Shown here one piece after another: positions 47,206-57,434 of a stretch of 64,000 nt of DNA. Position 1 is the stretch's first letter; each line of letters begins with the position of its first letter. The DNA comes from JACCTU01 sp963809175. Its GTDB lineage: Bacteria; Actinomycetota; Thermoleophilia; Gaiellales; Gaiellaceae. The translations under genes and the position numbers were made by a program. The notes beneath the pieces are model-generated. The model was not told the DNA's origin, searched no databases, and worked only from the letters and a program-made list of their open reading frames with translations. The stretch lies in NCBI GenBank assembly GCA_963809175.1, contig CAWEIK010000003.1:1-64000 (forward strand). Reading direction: 5' to 3'.

Positions 47206-47736
47206 GTGGCCGTCGCGCACCGCATCTACGCCCGCGCGCTCTTCGACGCCGCGAAGGACCTGAACCGCCTCTCGCAGGTGCACGAGGAGCTCGCCGACTT
47301 CGTCGCGGCGACGCGAGACGTGCCGGAGCTGCGGGCGCTGCTCGAGAACCCCGAGATCGACCACCGCACGAAGCAGGCCGCGCTCGGCGAGCTGCTCGCA
47401 GGCGGCGAAGAGATGGTGCGCAACTTCCTGCTGCTGCTGATCGAGAAGGGACGCGCCACCGAGCTCGAGGAGATCACGCGCGAGTTCGAGTCGCTCGTCG
47501 CCGCCGAGGAGAAGCGCCTCGCGGTCGACCTGACGACCGCGTACGAGCTCTCAGACGACGAGGCGAAGGAGATCCTCGCGCAGATCGAGCAGCAGTCGGG
47601 CCGCCACATCGAGGCGACTCGCAGCGTCGATCCCGACCTGATCGGCGGCTTCGTGCTGCGCGCCGGCCCGATGCTCGTGGACGCCAGCGTCCGCGGAAGA
47701 CTTGAACGCCTACGACAAGACCTCAAGAGGAGCTGA
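47206..47736 (+). CDS. atpH: ATP synthase subunit delta
   Basis: 176 residues connecting the peripheral stalk to the top of F1. AHRIYARALFDAAKD opens the N-terminal six-helix domain; the C-terminal GRHIEATRSVDPDLIGGFVLRAG block is the family signature. Unlike mycobacteria, where b and delta are fused, this is the separate short form. GTG 47206 is directly after the atpF stop with no gap. Confidence 0.94.
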   Translation: MAVAHRIYARALFDAAKDLNRLSQVHEELADFVAATRDVPELRALLENPEIDHRTKQAALGELLAGGEEMVRNFLLLLIEKGRATELEEITREFESLVAAEEKRLAVDLTTAYELSDDEAKEILAQIEQQSGRHIEATRSVDPDLIGGFVLRAGPMLVDASVRGRLERLRQDLKRS

Positions 47737-47741
47737 CACCG

Positions 47742-49257
<1,516 letters not shown>

Positions 49258-50149
49258 ATGGCCTCGACGCAAGACCTGAAGCGCCGGGTCCGCTCGGTTC
49301 AGAACACGCAGAAGATCACGAAGGCGTTCGAGCTCGTCGCCTCCGCCCGGCTCCGGCGCGCGCAGGCGCGGATCGAGACGATGCGTCCGTACGCCGACAA
49401 GATGCTCGAGCTGATGAGCGGCGTCGCGCGCGCGTCCGTCTCGAAGCAGCGGCTACCGCTCCTCCAGCGTCGCGACCCGCAGACGACGGCGATCCTCGCT
49501 GATGACCGGCGACCGCGGCCTCGCGGGCGCGTTCAACTCGCAGGTTCTGCGACGCGGGTTCGCGCTCGGCCGCGAGCTCGAGTCCGAGGGGCAGACGATC
49601 CGCTGGCTCGTCGCGGGCAAGAAGGGCCGCTCGACGCTCCGCTTCCGCGGCTACGAGGTCGCGAGCGACTGGACCGGGTTCAGCGACCGGCCCGCGTACA
49701 CCGACGCGCAGGCGATCGCGCACGCGCTGACCGAGCAGTACGTGGACGGCGACTTCGACCGGGTGATCCTCGTCTACAACCACTTCGACTCGCCGCTCGT
49801 GCAGAAGGTGACCGAGCAGGAGGTGCTGCCGATCCCCGAGCACCTGCTCGAGACCGACGACGAGGAGCGCCGCGACGACGCGATGCGCGGCGACTTCATC
49901 TACGAGCCCGAGCCGGAAGAGATCCTCGCGCGGTTGCTGCCGGTCTACCTCGAGACGGAGGTCTACCGCGCGCTGCTCGAGTCTGCGGCCTCCGAGCAGG
50001 GCGCCCGGATGACGGCGATGCGGAACGCCTCGAAGAACGCCGGCGAGCTGATCGACAGCCTCACGCTCGCGATGAACCGAGCCCGGCAGGCCGAGATCAC
50101 CCAGGAGATCCTGGAAGTCGTGGCCGGCGCCGATGCGCTCGAAGGTTAG
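49258..50149 (+). CDS. atpG: ATP synthase subunit gamma, one frameshift
   Basis: Central stalk of F1. N-terminal helix LKRRVRSVQNTQKITKAFELV, then a break near 49499 (TTAIL then LMTGDRGLAGAFN) caused by one extra base; corrected length 296 residues. The C-terminal helix MTAMRNASKNAGELIDSLTLAMNRARQAEITQEI is typical, shown by its RNASKNA and RQAxITxEI core. It ends at 50149. In nearly all bacteria atpD follows; here a MoxR gene follows after 71 bases and atpD lies at 62058. Confidence 0.94.
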
Positions 50150-50205
50150 GGCCTGCGCCAACATTCGCGGCTGAGGCCACGTCTTAGAGGTCACGCTTGT
50201 CCGCC

Positions 50206-50211
50206 TACAAT
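50206..50211 (+). promoter_or_regulatory. -10 element of the moxR cluster
   Basis: TACAAT ends 9 bases before ATG 50221; the same hexamer and spacing occur before the mutase gene at 28330. Confidence 0.5.
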
Positions 50212-50220
50212 CGATCTGCG

Positions 50221-51273
50221 ATGGACACCGAGGCGGTACCTCTCGAGCAAGAGTCCGCCCTCGACCGGGCGGTTCGGATCGCCGAACGGCTGTCCGGCAA
50301 CATCGAGACGGTCATCCACGGCAAGTCGGAGGAGATCCGGCTCGTCCTCGCCGCGCTGACCTGTGGTGGGCACGTTCTGCTCGAGGACGTCCCCGGCACC
50401 GGGAAGACCGTGCTCGCGCGGACGATCGCGCGTTCGATCGAAGGCGCGGTGACATCGCGCATCCAGTGCACGCCCGACCTCCAGCCGACCGACGTCACCG
50501 GGCTCGCGATCTTCGACCAGAAGACGCGCGAGTTCGAGTTCCGGCAGGGCCCGATCTTCGCGAACGTCGTGCTCGTCGACGAGGTCAACCGCGCGATGCC
50601 GAAGACGCAGTCGGCGCTCCTCGAGGCGATGGCCGAGCAGCAGGTCACGGTCGACGGCGTCACGCGCGTTCTGCCCGACCCGTTCCTCCTGCTCGCGACC
50701 GAGAACCCGGTCGAGTACGAGGGGACGTTCCCGCTGCCCGAGGCGCAGCTCGACCGTTTCTTCCTGAAGACCGCGCTCGGGTATCCCTCGGCAGACGACG
50801 AGCTCCGGATCCTGGACGAGCAGCGGTACTCGAAGCCGCTCGAGCAGCTCGGCCCGGTGGTCACGGTTGCGGAGGTCCTCGAGCTGCGAGCCGCGGTCCG
50901 CGACATCTACATCGACGAGGTGATCCGACGCTGGGTCGTCGACCTCGTCCGCTCCACCCGTGAGCTCGACGCGGTCGCGATGGGCGCGTCGGTGCGCGCC
51001 AGCCTCGCGCTCGAGGGCGCCTCGCGCGCGTGGGCGCTGCTGAACGGACGGAGCTACGTCGTGCCCGAAGACGTCGAGCGGCTGTTCCTGCCCGTCGTCG
51101 CGCACCGGCTCGTCTTCGTCGGGGGCTTCCTCGCCCGGGCCCGCGCCGCCGGCGGGTACGACGTGATCGAGGAGCTTCGGCGGCAGTGCCTCGAGCTCGC
51201 GCCGAGCCCGGGCTCCGAGGACGACCCGCTCTTCGGCCGCCCCCGGCTGCTTCCGAGCGTCGAGCAGCCGTGA
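50221..51273 (+). CDS. MoxR-family AAA+ ATPase
   Basis: 350 residues. Walker A is EDVPGTGKTVLA, Walker B VVLVDEVNRAMPK, sensor ATENPVEYEGTFPLPEAQLDRF, then the lid domain with the MoxR block VRASLALEGASRAWALLNGRSYVVPEDV. MoxR proteins act as chaperones for vWA-domain partners and metal-centre assembly; the DUF58 and two vWA genes that follow form the usual partner set. It starts a six-gene run of tightly overlapping genes, placed between atpG and the transporter genes. Confidence 0.94.
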   Translation: MDTEAVPLEQESALDRAVRIAERLSGNIETVIHGKSEEIRLVLAALTCGGHVLLEDVPGTGKTVLARTIARSIEGAVTSRIQCTPDLQPTDVTGLAIFDQKTREFEFRQGPIFANVVLVDEVNRAMPKTQSALLEAMAEQQVTVDGVTRVLPDPFLLLATENPVEYEGTFPLPEAQLDRFFLKTALGYPSADDELRILDEQRYSKPLEQLGPVVTVAEVLELRAAVRDIYIDEVIRRWVVDLVRSTRELDAVAMGASVRASLALEGASRAWALLNGRSYVVPEDVERLFLPVVAHRLVFVGGFLARARAAGGYDVIEELRRQCLELAPSPGSEDDPLFGRPRLLPSVEQP

Positions 51274-52178
51274 CGTTCCCGCTCGTCCCGCGCGGCAGGC
51301 TGATCGGCCTCTCGTTCGGAACGATGCGGAGCTTCCGCCGCGGCACCGGCTCCGACGTCGTCGACTCGCGCCCGTACCGCCGGGGCGACGACGTGCACGC
51401 GATCGACTGGGCGGCGTCGGCGCGCCGGTCGGCCGCGCTGCAGAGCGACGAGTTCATCGTGCGCGAGCACTACGCGGACGAGGCGCCGCGGGTCGTGATC
51501 GCGTGCGACCGGCGGCCGGGGATGTCCTTCTTCTCCTCGCCGCTGCCGTGGCTCGACAAGGCGCGCGCGGCCCGCGAGATCGCGGAGCTGCTGATGCGGA
51601 GCGCCGTCGGCGCCGGTGGGTTCGTCGGCTACCTCGACCATGCGGACGGAACGCCGTACTGGGAGCCGCCCCGCGGCGGGCGCCGGCCGCGCGAGGTGAT
51701 GGAGAAGCGCTTCGCCGCGGCACCGTTCACCGCGCCGCCGGACAGCCTGGAGCGGGCGCTCGACCACCTCGCCGAGCACCGGCGCGTCGTCACCTCCGGG
51801 GCGTTCGTGTTCGTGCTCTCGGACTTCCTGCCGCCACCGTCGGACGAGACGTGGCTCCAGGTGCTCGAGCATCGGTGGGACTTCGTCCCGGTCGTGATCC
51901 AGGACCCGACCTGGGAGCAGAGCTTCCCCGACGTGCACGGGCTCGTCCTCCCGCTGCGCGACCCGCGCACGGGGCGCGTCTCGCCGGTTCGGCTCACGGC
52001 TCGCGAGGCGGCCGAGCGGCGCGAGGCGAACGAGCGCCGCTTCGAAGGGCTGCTCGACGTCTTTCGCGGGCTCGACCTCGACCCGGTGCTCGTGTCGTCG
52101 AGCGACCCGGCGGCGATTCTCTCGTCGTTCCTCGGCTGGTCCGAAGGACGGCGCACGAGGCAGGTGGTGCGCGCGTGA
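51270..52178 (+). CDS. DUF58 domain protein
   Basis: 302 residues. The DUF58 signature is SDVVDSRPYRRGDDVHAIDWAASAR (residues about 27-52), followed by a vWA-like fold in which VVIACDRRPGMSF replaces the canonical MIDAS DxSxS, so metal binding is doubtful. DUF58 proteins usually pair with MoxR, as here. GTG 51270 overlaps the moxR stop, and its TGA overlaps the next GTG. Confidence 0.88.
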   Translation: MTFPLVPRGRLIGLSFGTMRSFRRGTGSDVVDSRPYRRGDDVHAIDWAASARRSAALQSDEFIVREHYADEAPRVVIACDRRPGMSFFSSPLPWLDKARAAREIAELLMRSAVGAGGFVGYLDHADGTPYWEPPRGGRRPREVMEKRFAAAPFTAPPDSLERALDHLAEHRRVVTSGAFVFVLSDFLPPPSDETWLQVLEHRWDFVPVVIQDPTWEQSFPDVHGLVLPLRDPRTGRVSPVRLTAREAAERREANERRFEGLLDVFRGLDLDPVLVSSSDPAAILSSFLGWSEGRRTRQVVRA

Positions 52179-53146
52179 GCTCGCGCCGCCTGCTCGTCGG
52201 AGCGCTCGTTGCGCTCGCGGCGGTCGCCGCGCTCGTCGCCGTCGTCGCGCTACGGGACGACAGCTCCTCGACCGAGGCGCTCGACCGCGCGCAGGCGCTC
52301 GAGACGCGAGTCGTCGTGTCACCGCGCGTCGTGCTCTTCGGCGACACGGTCACCGCGCGCGTCCAGGTCGCGCTCGACCGTGCGCGCATCGATCCGGACT
52401 CGCTCCGGGTCGAGACGGCGTTCGCGCCGTGGCAGCTCGTGCGAGCGCCGCAGCGGATCCGCCGCGACGACGACCGCGCGACCTACGTGGAGACGGTCTA
52501 CGTCATTCGCTGCCTGGGGCCGACCTGCGTTCCGAATCGCGCGTCGTCGTCTCGCGAGTTCCAGGCCGTCAAGCTCACCTACGACCAGGTGGACGGCGGA
52601 CGTGCGTCGACCGAGGTGCGCTGGCCCGTCCTCGTGATGAACACGAGGCTCGTCTCGGACGACTTCGGTCGCCGCGACGAGTACGGGACGCCCTGGCGCG
52701 CCGATCTCGCGACGCTGCCGGCCGCGTCGTACCGACTGTCGCCGACGTTGCTGCTCGCTTTGCTCCTCGCAGGGGCAGTGGGGCTGCTGCTCGGCGGCGG
52801 CCGGCTCGCGTACGCCGCCCTCCCGCGCCGGGAGGAGCCGCCTCCGCCCGAGCCGCCGGCCCCACCGCCTCCCCCCGACCTGACGCCGCTCGAGCGCGCG
52901 CTCGCGCTGCTCGAGGAGCCGAACCCGCTCGACGGGGCGGCCGAGCGCCGCCGGGCGCTCGAGTTCGTCGCGGAGCACTTCGACGGACGAGACCGGTCGC
53001 TCGCCGCGTCGGCGCGAGCGCTCGCGTGGCGCTCCGGCCAGCCCGCGCCCACCGAGTCGGTCGGTCTCGCCGCGCGGGTGCGCGAGCACCTCGACCAGGA
53101 TGCGGCGAGCGACGAGCTCGAGGAGGACGATGCGACGCAGGCGTAG
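52175..53146 (+). CDS. Bitopic membrane protein of the MoxR/vWA cluster (BatD-like position)
   Basis: 323 residues, no family recognised with certainty. An N-terminal helix (LLVGALVALAAVAALVAVVAL) leads to a beta-rich extracytoplasmic region (VVVSPRVVLFGDTVTARVQV), a second helix (LLLALLLAGAVGLLLGGG) near residue 200, a proline-rich linker (PPPPEPPAPPPPP) and a cytoplasmic helical tail (LTPLERALALLEEPNP...). The layout and place resemble BatD/oxygen-tolerance proteins, which also have an exported beta domain and one or two helices. Overlaps both neighbours. Confidence 0.62.
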   Translation: MSSRRLLVGALVALAAVAALVAVVALRDDSSSTEALDRAQALETRVVVSPRVVLFGDTVTARVQVALDRARIDPDSLRVETAFAPWQLVRAPQRIRRDDDRATYVETVYVIRCLGPTCVPNRASSSREFQAVKLTYDQVDGGRASTEVRWPVLVMNTRLVSDDFGRRDEYGTPWRADLATLPAASYRLSPTLLLALLLAGAVGLLLGGGRLAYAALPRREEPPPPEPPAPPPPPDLTPLERALALLEEPNPLDGAAERRRALEFVAEHFDGRDRSLAASARALAWRSGQPAPTESVGLAARVREHLDQDAASDELEEDDATQA

Positions 53147-53951
53147 GCCCGCGATCGACACGCACGACGTCGCAGCCCTTCGCGGCGTCTCGCGACGCAC
53201 CAGGCTCGTCCGGCTGGTGCTGGCGGCTGCTGCCGTCGCGGCGCTCGCCGCGACGGTTGCGTCCGTGCGTTCGTTCGACGTGCATCGCCGCACCATCGTC
53301 CCCGCAGGCTCGTCGGGCGTGATCATCGTGGACGTCTCGCTCAGCATCGCGAACAGCTACGGCGACGTCCGCCGTTCGCTGCGGAACGTCATGAACGGTG
53401 ACTCCCCGGTCGGGCTCGTCGTGTTCTCCGACGTTGCGTACGAGCTGCTCCCGCCGGGAACGCCCGCGAGCGAGCTCGAGCCGGTGCTGAGCGTGCTGAC
53501 CCCGCCGGAGCGTGGCGACCCGCCGACCCCGTGGACGCAGAGCTTCCGCGGCGGGACGCGCATCTCCGACGCGCTGGAGCTCGGCGGCCGGATGCTCGAC
53601 CGCGAGCACGTCGAGAACGGCTCGATCGTGCTGATCAGCGACCTGCAGACCGCGCCCGACGACGTGGCCAGCCTGACGCGGACGATCGACGGGCTCAAGA
53701 GCCGCGGTGTCGCCGTCCGCGTCGTGCCGATCGGCGCGCTGAGCGACGGCCGGCTCCTCTTCCGCCGGCTCCTCGGCGAGGACGCGTTCTCCGAGCCGAC
53801 GCGCTCGATCGACAACGAACCGCGCCCGCTGCGGAGCGCCGACAGCGCGGGGCTCCCGATCGGGCTGCTGACGCTGGCCACACTGTTCTTCTTGGCGCTC
53901 GCGGCGCACGAGCGCTACGCGTCGCGGCTGGCGCTGCCGAGGTCGACGTGA
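53130..53951 (+). CDS. Membrane-anchored vWA domain protein
   Basis: About 273 residues from ATG 53130, which overlaps the preceding gene by 17 bases. After a basic N-terminus there is a helix (LVLAAAAVAALAATVASV), then a von Willebrand A fold with MIDAS DVSLSIANS (DxSxS), GLVVFSD, GGTRISDALELGG (Thr/Asp ligands) and IVLISDLQTAPDD. A C-terminal helix (LPIGLLTLATLFFLALAAHE) would make it a BatB-like two-helix protein. Probably a MoxR client displayed outside the membrane. Confidence 0.83.
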   Translation: MRRRRRPAIDTHDVAALRGVSRRTRLVRLVLAAAAVAALAATVASVRSFDVHRRTIVPAGSSGVIIVDVSLSIANSYGDVRRSLRNVMNGDSPVGLVVFSDVAYELLPPGTPASELEPVLSVLTPPERGDPPTPWTQSFRGGTRISDALELGGRMLDREHVENGSIVLISDLQTAPDDVASLTRTIDGLKSRGVAVRVVPIGALSDGRLLFRRLLGEDAFSEPTRSIDNEPRPLRSADSAGLPIGLLTLATLFFLALAAHERYASRLALPRST

Positions 53952-54574
53952 AGCGCGTCGCGACGATCCTCGGCGCCGTCGCGTGCTTCGCGCTCGCGGG
54001 CGTGCTGCTCCTGACCGCGCTCGACGTCGTCCGCTGGCGGGGCGCGCTGGAGAGCGGCGACGTCCGCTACCGCGCCGCGCCGCAGGAGCCAGACCTCTGG
54101 CAGCCCGCGCAGACCGTGCCGTTCGGCGCCGCCGCAGCGCTCCTCGGCGTGGACGACGACGTCGACTTCCGGGAGGCGCTGCGCACGCTTCGCCTCGCCG
54201 GTGTCGCGCAGGCGGAGTCGTCCGACCCGCGGCTGGCGCTGCGCCGAAGCGAGGCGCGCTCGCTGATCGCCGCGATCGCCGAGGCCGACGCCGACCGCCG
54301 GCGGCGCTCGCGCGCGATGACCCTGCTCGGGGCGATCAGCTTCGCGAGCGCGCTGTCCGACTCCCAGGACCAGGACGCCCTCCAGCGCGACGCCCTGGCG
54401 AGGTTCCGGGGCGCGATCGAGCTCGACCCTGACAACGACGAGGCGAAGGCGAACCTCGAGATCGCGCTCCGTCGCGACGCCGAGGCCGGCGAGAGCGGTG
54501 GCGGCGACGACCCGACTCCGGGGGGACAGGGTGCGCGCGGAGCGGGCGCGGGCGAGGCCGGAGGCGGGTACTAG
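53948..54574 (+). CDS. Membrane-anchored TPR-like protein (BatC-like)
   Basis: 208 residues: N-terminal helix (TILGAVACFALAGVLLLTALDVV), helical middle, and a tetratricopeptide-like unit near the end (ALARFRGAIELDPDNDEAKANLEIALRRD), followed by a Gly-rich tail. Small TPR proteins accompany the vWA proteins in Bat operons, which suggests an assembly role. GTG 53948 overlaps the preceding stop. It is followed by the second vWA gene after two bases. Confidence 0.66.
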   Translation: MKRVATILGAVACFALAGVLLLTALDVVRWRGALESGDVRYRAAPQEPDLWQPAQTVPFGAAAALLGVDDDVDFREALRTLRLAGVAQAESSDPRLALRRSEARSLIAAIAEADADRRRRSRAMTLLGAISFASALSDSQDQDALQRDALARFRGAIELDPDNDEAKANLEIALRRDAEAGESGGGDDPTPGGQGARGAGAGEAGGGY

Positions 54575-54576
54575 CG

Positions 54577-55542
54577 TTGACGATTACGTTCCTGACGCCG
54601 CTCGCCGCGCTCGTCGCGCTCGCGGTCGTGGTCCCGGTGGCGATCGCGTTGCTCGTCTCGCGCCGCGCGGCAGGGATCCGGAGCACGCTTCGCCTGCCGT
54701 CGCCGCGACTGCGGTTTCGAGCCGCGCCGGTCGTCGCGCTGGTGTGCGCCGGCGCGCTGGTCGGGGTGGCGGCGGCCCAGCCGGTCCTCGAGCGCACGAC
54801 GCCGCTCCAGGTTCGCTCGGATGCGGAGGTCTACGTCGTCGTCGACGTCTCGCGCTCGATGCTTGCGCGCTCGGACCGGACCTCCCCGGCGCGAATCGAG
54901 CGCGCGAAGTCGGCCGCGGTCGAGGTCCGAGAGCAGCTCGTCGGGATCAAGGTCGGGATCGGCTCGCTGACCGACCGCGTCTTGCCGCACCTCTTTCCCA
55001 GCGCGAACGAGGACGTGTTCCGGGCGACGATCGAGCAGTCGATCGGGATCGACCGGCCGCCGCCGCAGGAGCGACTGTCCGCCAACGGGACGACCCTGGA
55101 GGCGCTCGGGCCCGTCGCGACCCGGAGGTTCTTCTCGCCGGCCGCCGAGCACCGCCTGCTCGTCGTCGTGACGGACGGCGAGACGCGGCCGCTGAACGAG
55201 GGAGCGGTCGCGGCGACGCTGGCCCGCCCGCCGGGGATCGAGACCGTCTTCGTCCACGTCTGGGGCCCGAGCGAGCGGGTCTTCGTCCGGGGCATCGCCG
55301 CGCCGGACTACAAGCCCGACCCGACCTCACGCGCCTCGCTCGACCGGCTCGCGAGCGCCACCCGCGGCGCCGTCTACTCCGAGGACGAGGTGGGAGCCGC
55401 AGCGCGGGAGGCCCGGCGGCGCCTCGCCACCGGCCCCACGGTCGTCCAGCGGGAGCGACGCGAGCGGAAACCACTCGCGCCCATCGCCGCGCTGGCCGCC
55501 TTTTTGCCTCTGGGCCTGCTGCTGGGCCGCCCAGGCCGCTGA
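54577..55542 (+). CDS. BatA-like membrane vWA protein
   Basis: 321 residues, start TTG 54577. Two N-terminal helices (FLTPLAALVALAVVVPVAIALLV and APVVALVCAGALVGVAA), then a vWA domain with MIDAS VDVSRSMLARS (DxSxS), IGSLTDRVLPHLFP, NGTTLEALGPV (Thr ligand) and VVVTDGETRPL, and a final helix (PIAALAAFLPLGLLLG). The Bat architecture is typical of proteins that flank TPR partners. It ends the moxR cluster; a 138-base gap with its own promoter precedes the transporter genes. Confidence 0.84.
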   Translation: MTITFLTPLAALVALAVVVPVAIALLVSRRAAGIRSTLRLPSPRLRFRAAPVVALVCAGALVGVAAAQPVLERTTPLQVRSDAEVYVVVDVSRSMLARSDRTSPARIERAKSAAVEVREQLVGIKVGIGSLTDRVLPHLFPSANEDVFRATIEQSIGIDRPPPQERLSANGTTLEALGPVATRRFFSPAAEHRLLVVVTDGETRPLNEGAVAATLARPPGIETVFVHVWGPSERVFVRGIAAPDYKPDPTSRASLDRLASATRGAVYSEDEVGAAAREARRRLATGPTVVQRERRERKPLAPIAALAAFLPLGLLLGRPGR

Positions 55543-55680
55543 CTTCCGTTCGCTAACAAACCTCTCAGCAAGGCGTCATACTCACCGGCCCGCACTCACC
55601 AACGGCGTAGAAGAGGCACTCCGGATCTGGCACGTCTGCGGTCTCGAGGGCGGGTAGGAAGCATCTACAGGAGGGGATAC
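55543..55680 (+). promoter_or_regulatory. Leader of the peptide transporter operon
   Basis: 138 bases without a gene. CATACT near 55577 could be a -10 and AGGAGGGG (55668-55675) is a strong Shine-Dalgarno 5 bases before ATG 55681. A leader of about 90 bases is predicted, unlike the many leaderless genes nearby. Confidence 0.42.
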
Positions 55681-57318
55681 ATGCGTACGAAAGCTCTTTG
55701 GCTCTTCGCCGCGGCGCTTGTGATTACAAGCCTCGTCGTCGGGCCTGCTGCAACCGCGAAGCCGAGCCGTTCGGCTGCGGGCACGGTGGTGATCGGCCAC
55801 GACCAGGAGCCGGCCACCCTGAACAACCTGATCACCCCTGGTAACGCGTACACCACGAGCCTCGTCACGAACCTCGTGCTTGCGAGTGGTCAGCGCTACA
55901 ACCAGAAGGCGATCCTCGTTCCGCAGCTTTTCCAGGGTAAGCCGAAGCTCGTCAAGGCGAATCCGTTGACCGTTCGCTTCACGATCAAGGCTGCTGCGAA
56001 GTGGAGCAATGGCAGCCAGGTCACGGGCAACGACTTCCGCGCCACCTACCAGGCCATCATGAACAAGAACTGGGACATCACGTCCCGTGAGGGCTGGGAG
56101 GACATCCGCTCCATGGCAGTTCGGGGCAAGACCGTCACGATCGTCTTCCGCAAGCCGTACGCGGCCTGGGAAGCACTGATCTCCGGGAACATCTACCCGG
56201 CGGCGTCCCTCCGTGGTGCGAACGTCAACACGCTCTACCAGAGCAGCCTTGACGTCTCCAGCGGTCCGTACCGGTTCAGCAGCTGGCAGAAGGGCACGCA
56301 GCTCGTGCTCGTCAAGAACGCGACGTTCCGCGCAGGGCCGCAGGCCCGGCTCGATCGTCTCGTGTTCCGCTACATCCCGAACACGGCGTCGCTCTTCCAG
56401 TCGCTGCGCTCGAACGAGATCCAGGTGACGGAGCCGCAGCCGCAGCTCCAGATCGTGGAGATCCGGCGCAACAGCTCGTATCGGGTCCAGTCCGGCCCCG
56501 GGTACTTCTTCGAGCACATGGACCTGCAGCAGGGCCCGCAGGGCCATCCGGCGCTGAAGCGGAAGTACGTCCGCCAGGCGCTCATCCAGAGCATCAACCG
56601 CGCTGACGTGCGGAACGCTCTGTACGTCAACTCCGGCCTGGTTGCATCGGCTGCTCAGCTGCCCGTGCTCCAGAGCCTGGTCTGGAAGCCGTTCGAGGCC
56701 AACTACCGGCCGTTCTTCGCCCGGTGGGGCTTCAACCAGCGGGCTGCGATCGCGCGGCTCCGCGCCAACGGCTGCACCGGCGGTCCGACCACGCCGAACC
56801 GCAACAACACGAACATCTGGACCTGCCCCGGTGTCGGGAAGCTGTCGTTCCGCTTCAACACCACCGCCGGCAACCAGCTTCGTGCTCTGACGTTCGAGAT
56901 CGCCCAGAGCCAGACGAAGGCCATGGGCATCGAGCTCCTGCCGCGGTTCGCGGCGAACGCGCTGACCCAGATCCTGCCTTCGCGCGACTGGGACATCAGC
57001 ATGTTCACGTGGCTCGGTGGACCGACGAGCTCGATCACCGCGTTCGGCCTCTACGGCTGTGGTGGTGACCAGAACTACATGACGTACTGCAACAGGACGG
57101 CGTCCAGCGCGCTTCAGAAGGCGCAGTTCACGCCGAACAACGTCGCCCGCCGGAACCTGCTTCACAAGGCGGAGCGGATCATGGCCGAGGATGTCATCTC
57201 GATTCCGATGTACGTCCGGCCTGGCTTCCTGATCAACAACCGCAGCGTCAGTGGGCTTCTGCTCAACCCGACGCAGCAGGGCTCGACCTGGAACTCCGAG
57301 CTCTGGCGGACCCAGTAA
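55681..57318 (+). CDS. Peptide ABC transporter substrate-binding protein (family 5)
   Basis: 545 residues, exported (signal peptide LWLFAAALVITSLVVGPAATA; no lipobox, so possibly released or held by other means). Family 5 signatures: VVIGHDQEPATLNNL at the mature N-terminus, SQVTGNDFRATYQAIMN and SSGPYRFSSW, with the two-lobe length as expected for DppA/OppA-type receptors. It should bind peptides, though family members also bind nickel, sugars or opines. Codon use is visibly less GC-rich at third positions than its neighbours, as in a highly expressed gene. A stable hairpin follows before the permease genes. Confidence 0.92.
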   Translation: MRTKALWLFAAALVITSLVVGPAATAKPSRSAAGTVVIGHDQEPATLNNLITPGNAYTTSLVTNLVLASGQRYNQKAILVPQLFQGKPKLVKANPLTVRFTIKAAAKWSNGSQVTGNDFRATYQAIMNKNWDITSREGWEDIRSMAVRGKTVTIVFRKPYAAWEALISGNIYPAASLRGANVNTLYQSSLDVSSGPYRFSSWQKGTQLVLVKNATFRAGPQARLDRLVFRYIPNTASLFQSLRSNEIQVTEPQPQLQIVEIRRNSSYRVQSGPGYFFEHMDLQQGPQGHPALKRKYVRQALIQSINRADVRNALYVNSGLVASAAQLPVLQSLVWKPFEANYRPFFARWGFNQRAAIARLRANGCTGGPTTPNRNNTNIWTCPGVGKLSFRFNTTAGNQLRALTFEIAQSQTKAMGIELLPRFAANALTQILPSRDWDISMFTWLGGPTSSITAFGLYGCGGDQNYMTYCNRTASSALQKAQFTPNNVARRNLLHKAERIMAEDVISIPMYVRPGFLINNRSVSGLLLNPTQQGSTWNSELWRTQ

Positions 57319-57358
57319 CACCGTAGGGAGAGTGGCCTTTCGCCACGCTCAGCTCGAC

Positions 57359-57394
57359 AGAAAGGGGGTCCCGCTTCGGCGGGACCTCCTTTCT
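57359..57394 (+). terminator. UUCG hairpin between binding-protein and permease genes
   Basis: 16-bp arms AGAAAGGGGGTCCCGC / GCGGGACCTCCTTTCT enclose a TTCG tetraloop; one G-T pair favours plus-strand RNA. A smaller hairpin GTGGC-CTTTC-GCCAC precedes it at 57332-57346. It may be a partial terminator or a 3' stabiliser giving more binding protein than permease. Confidence 0.65.
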
Positions 57395-57434
57395 CGCTTT
57401 ACACTCGCTTGGTGAACCGGAGGAGGCCCCTGCC

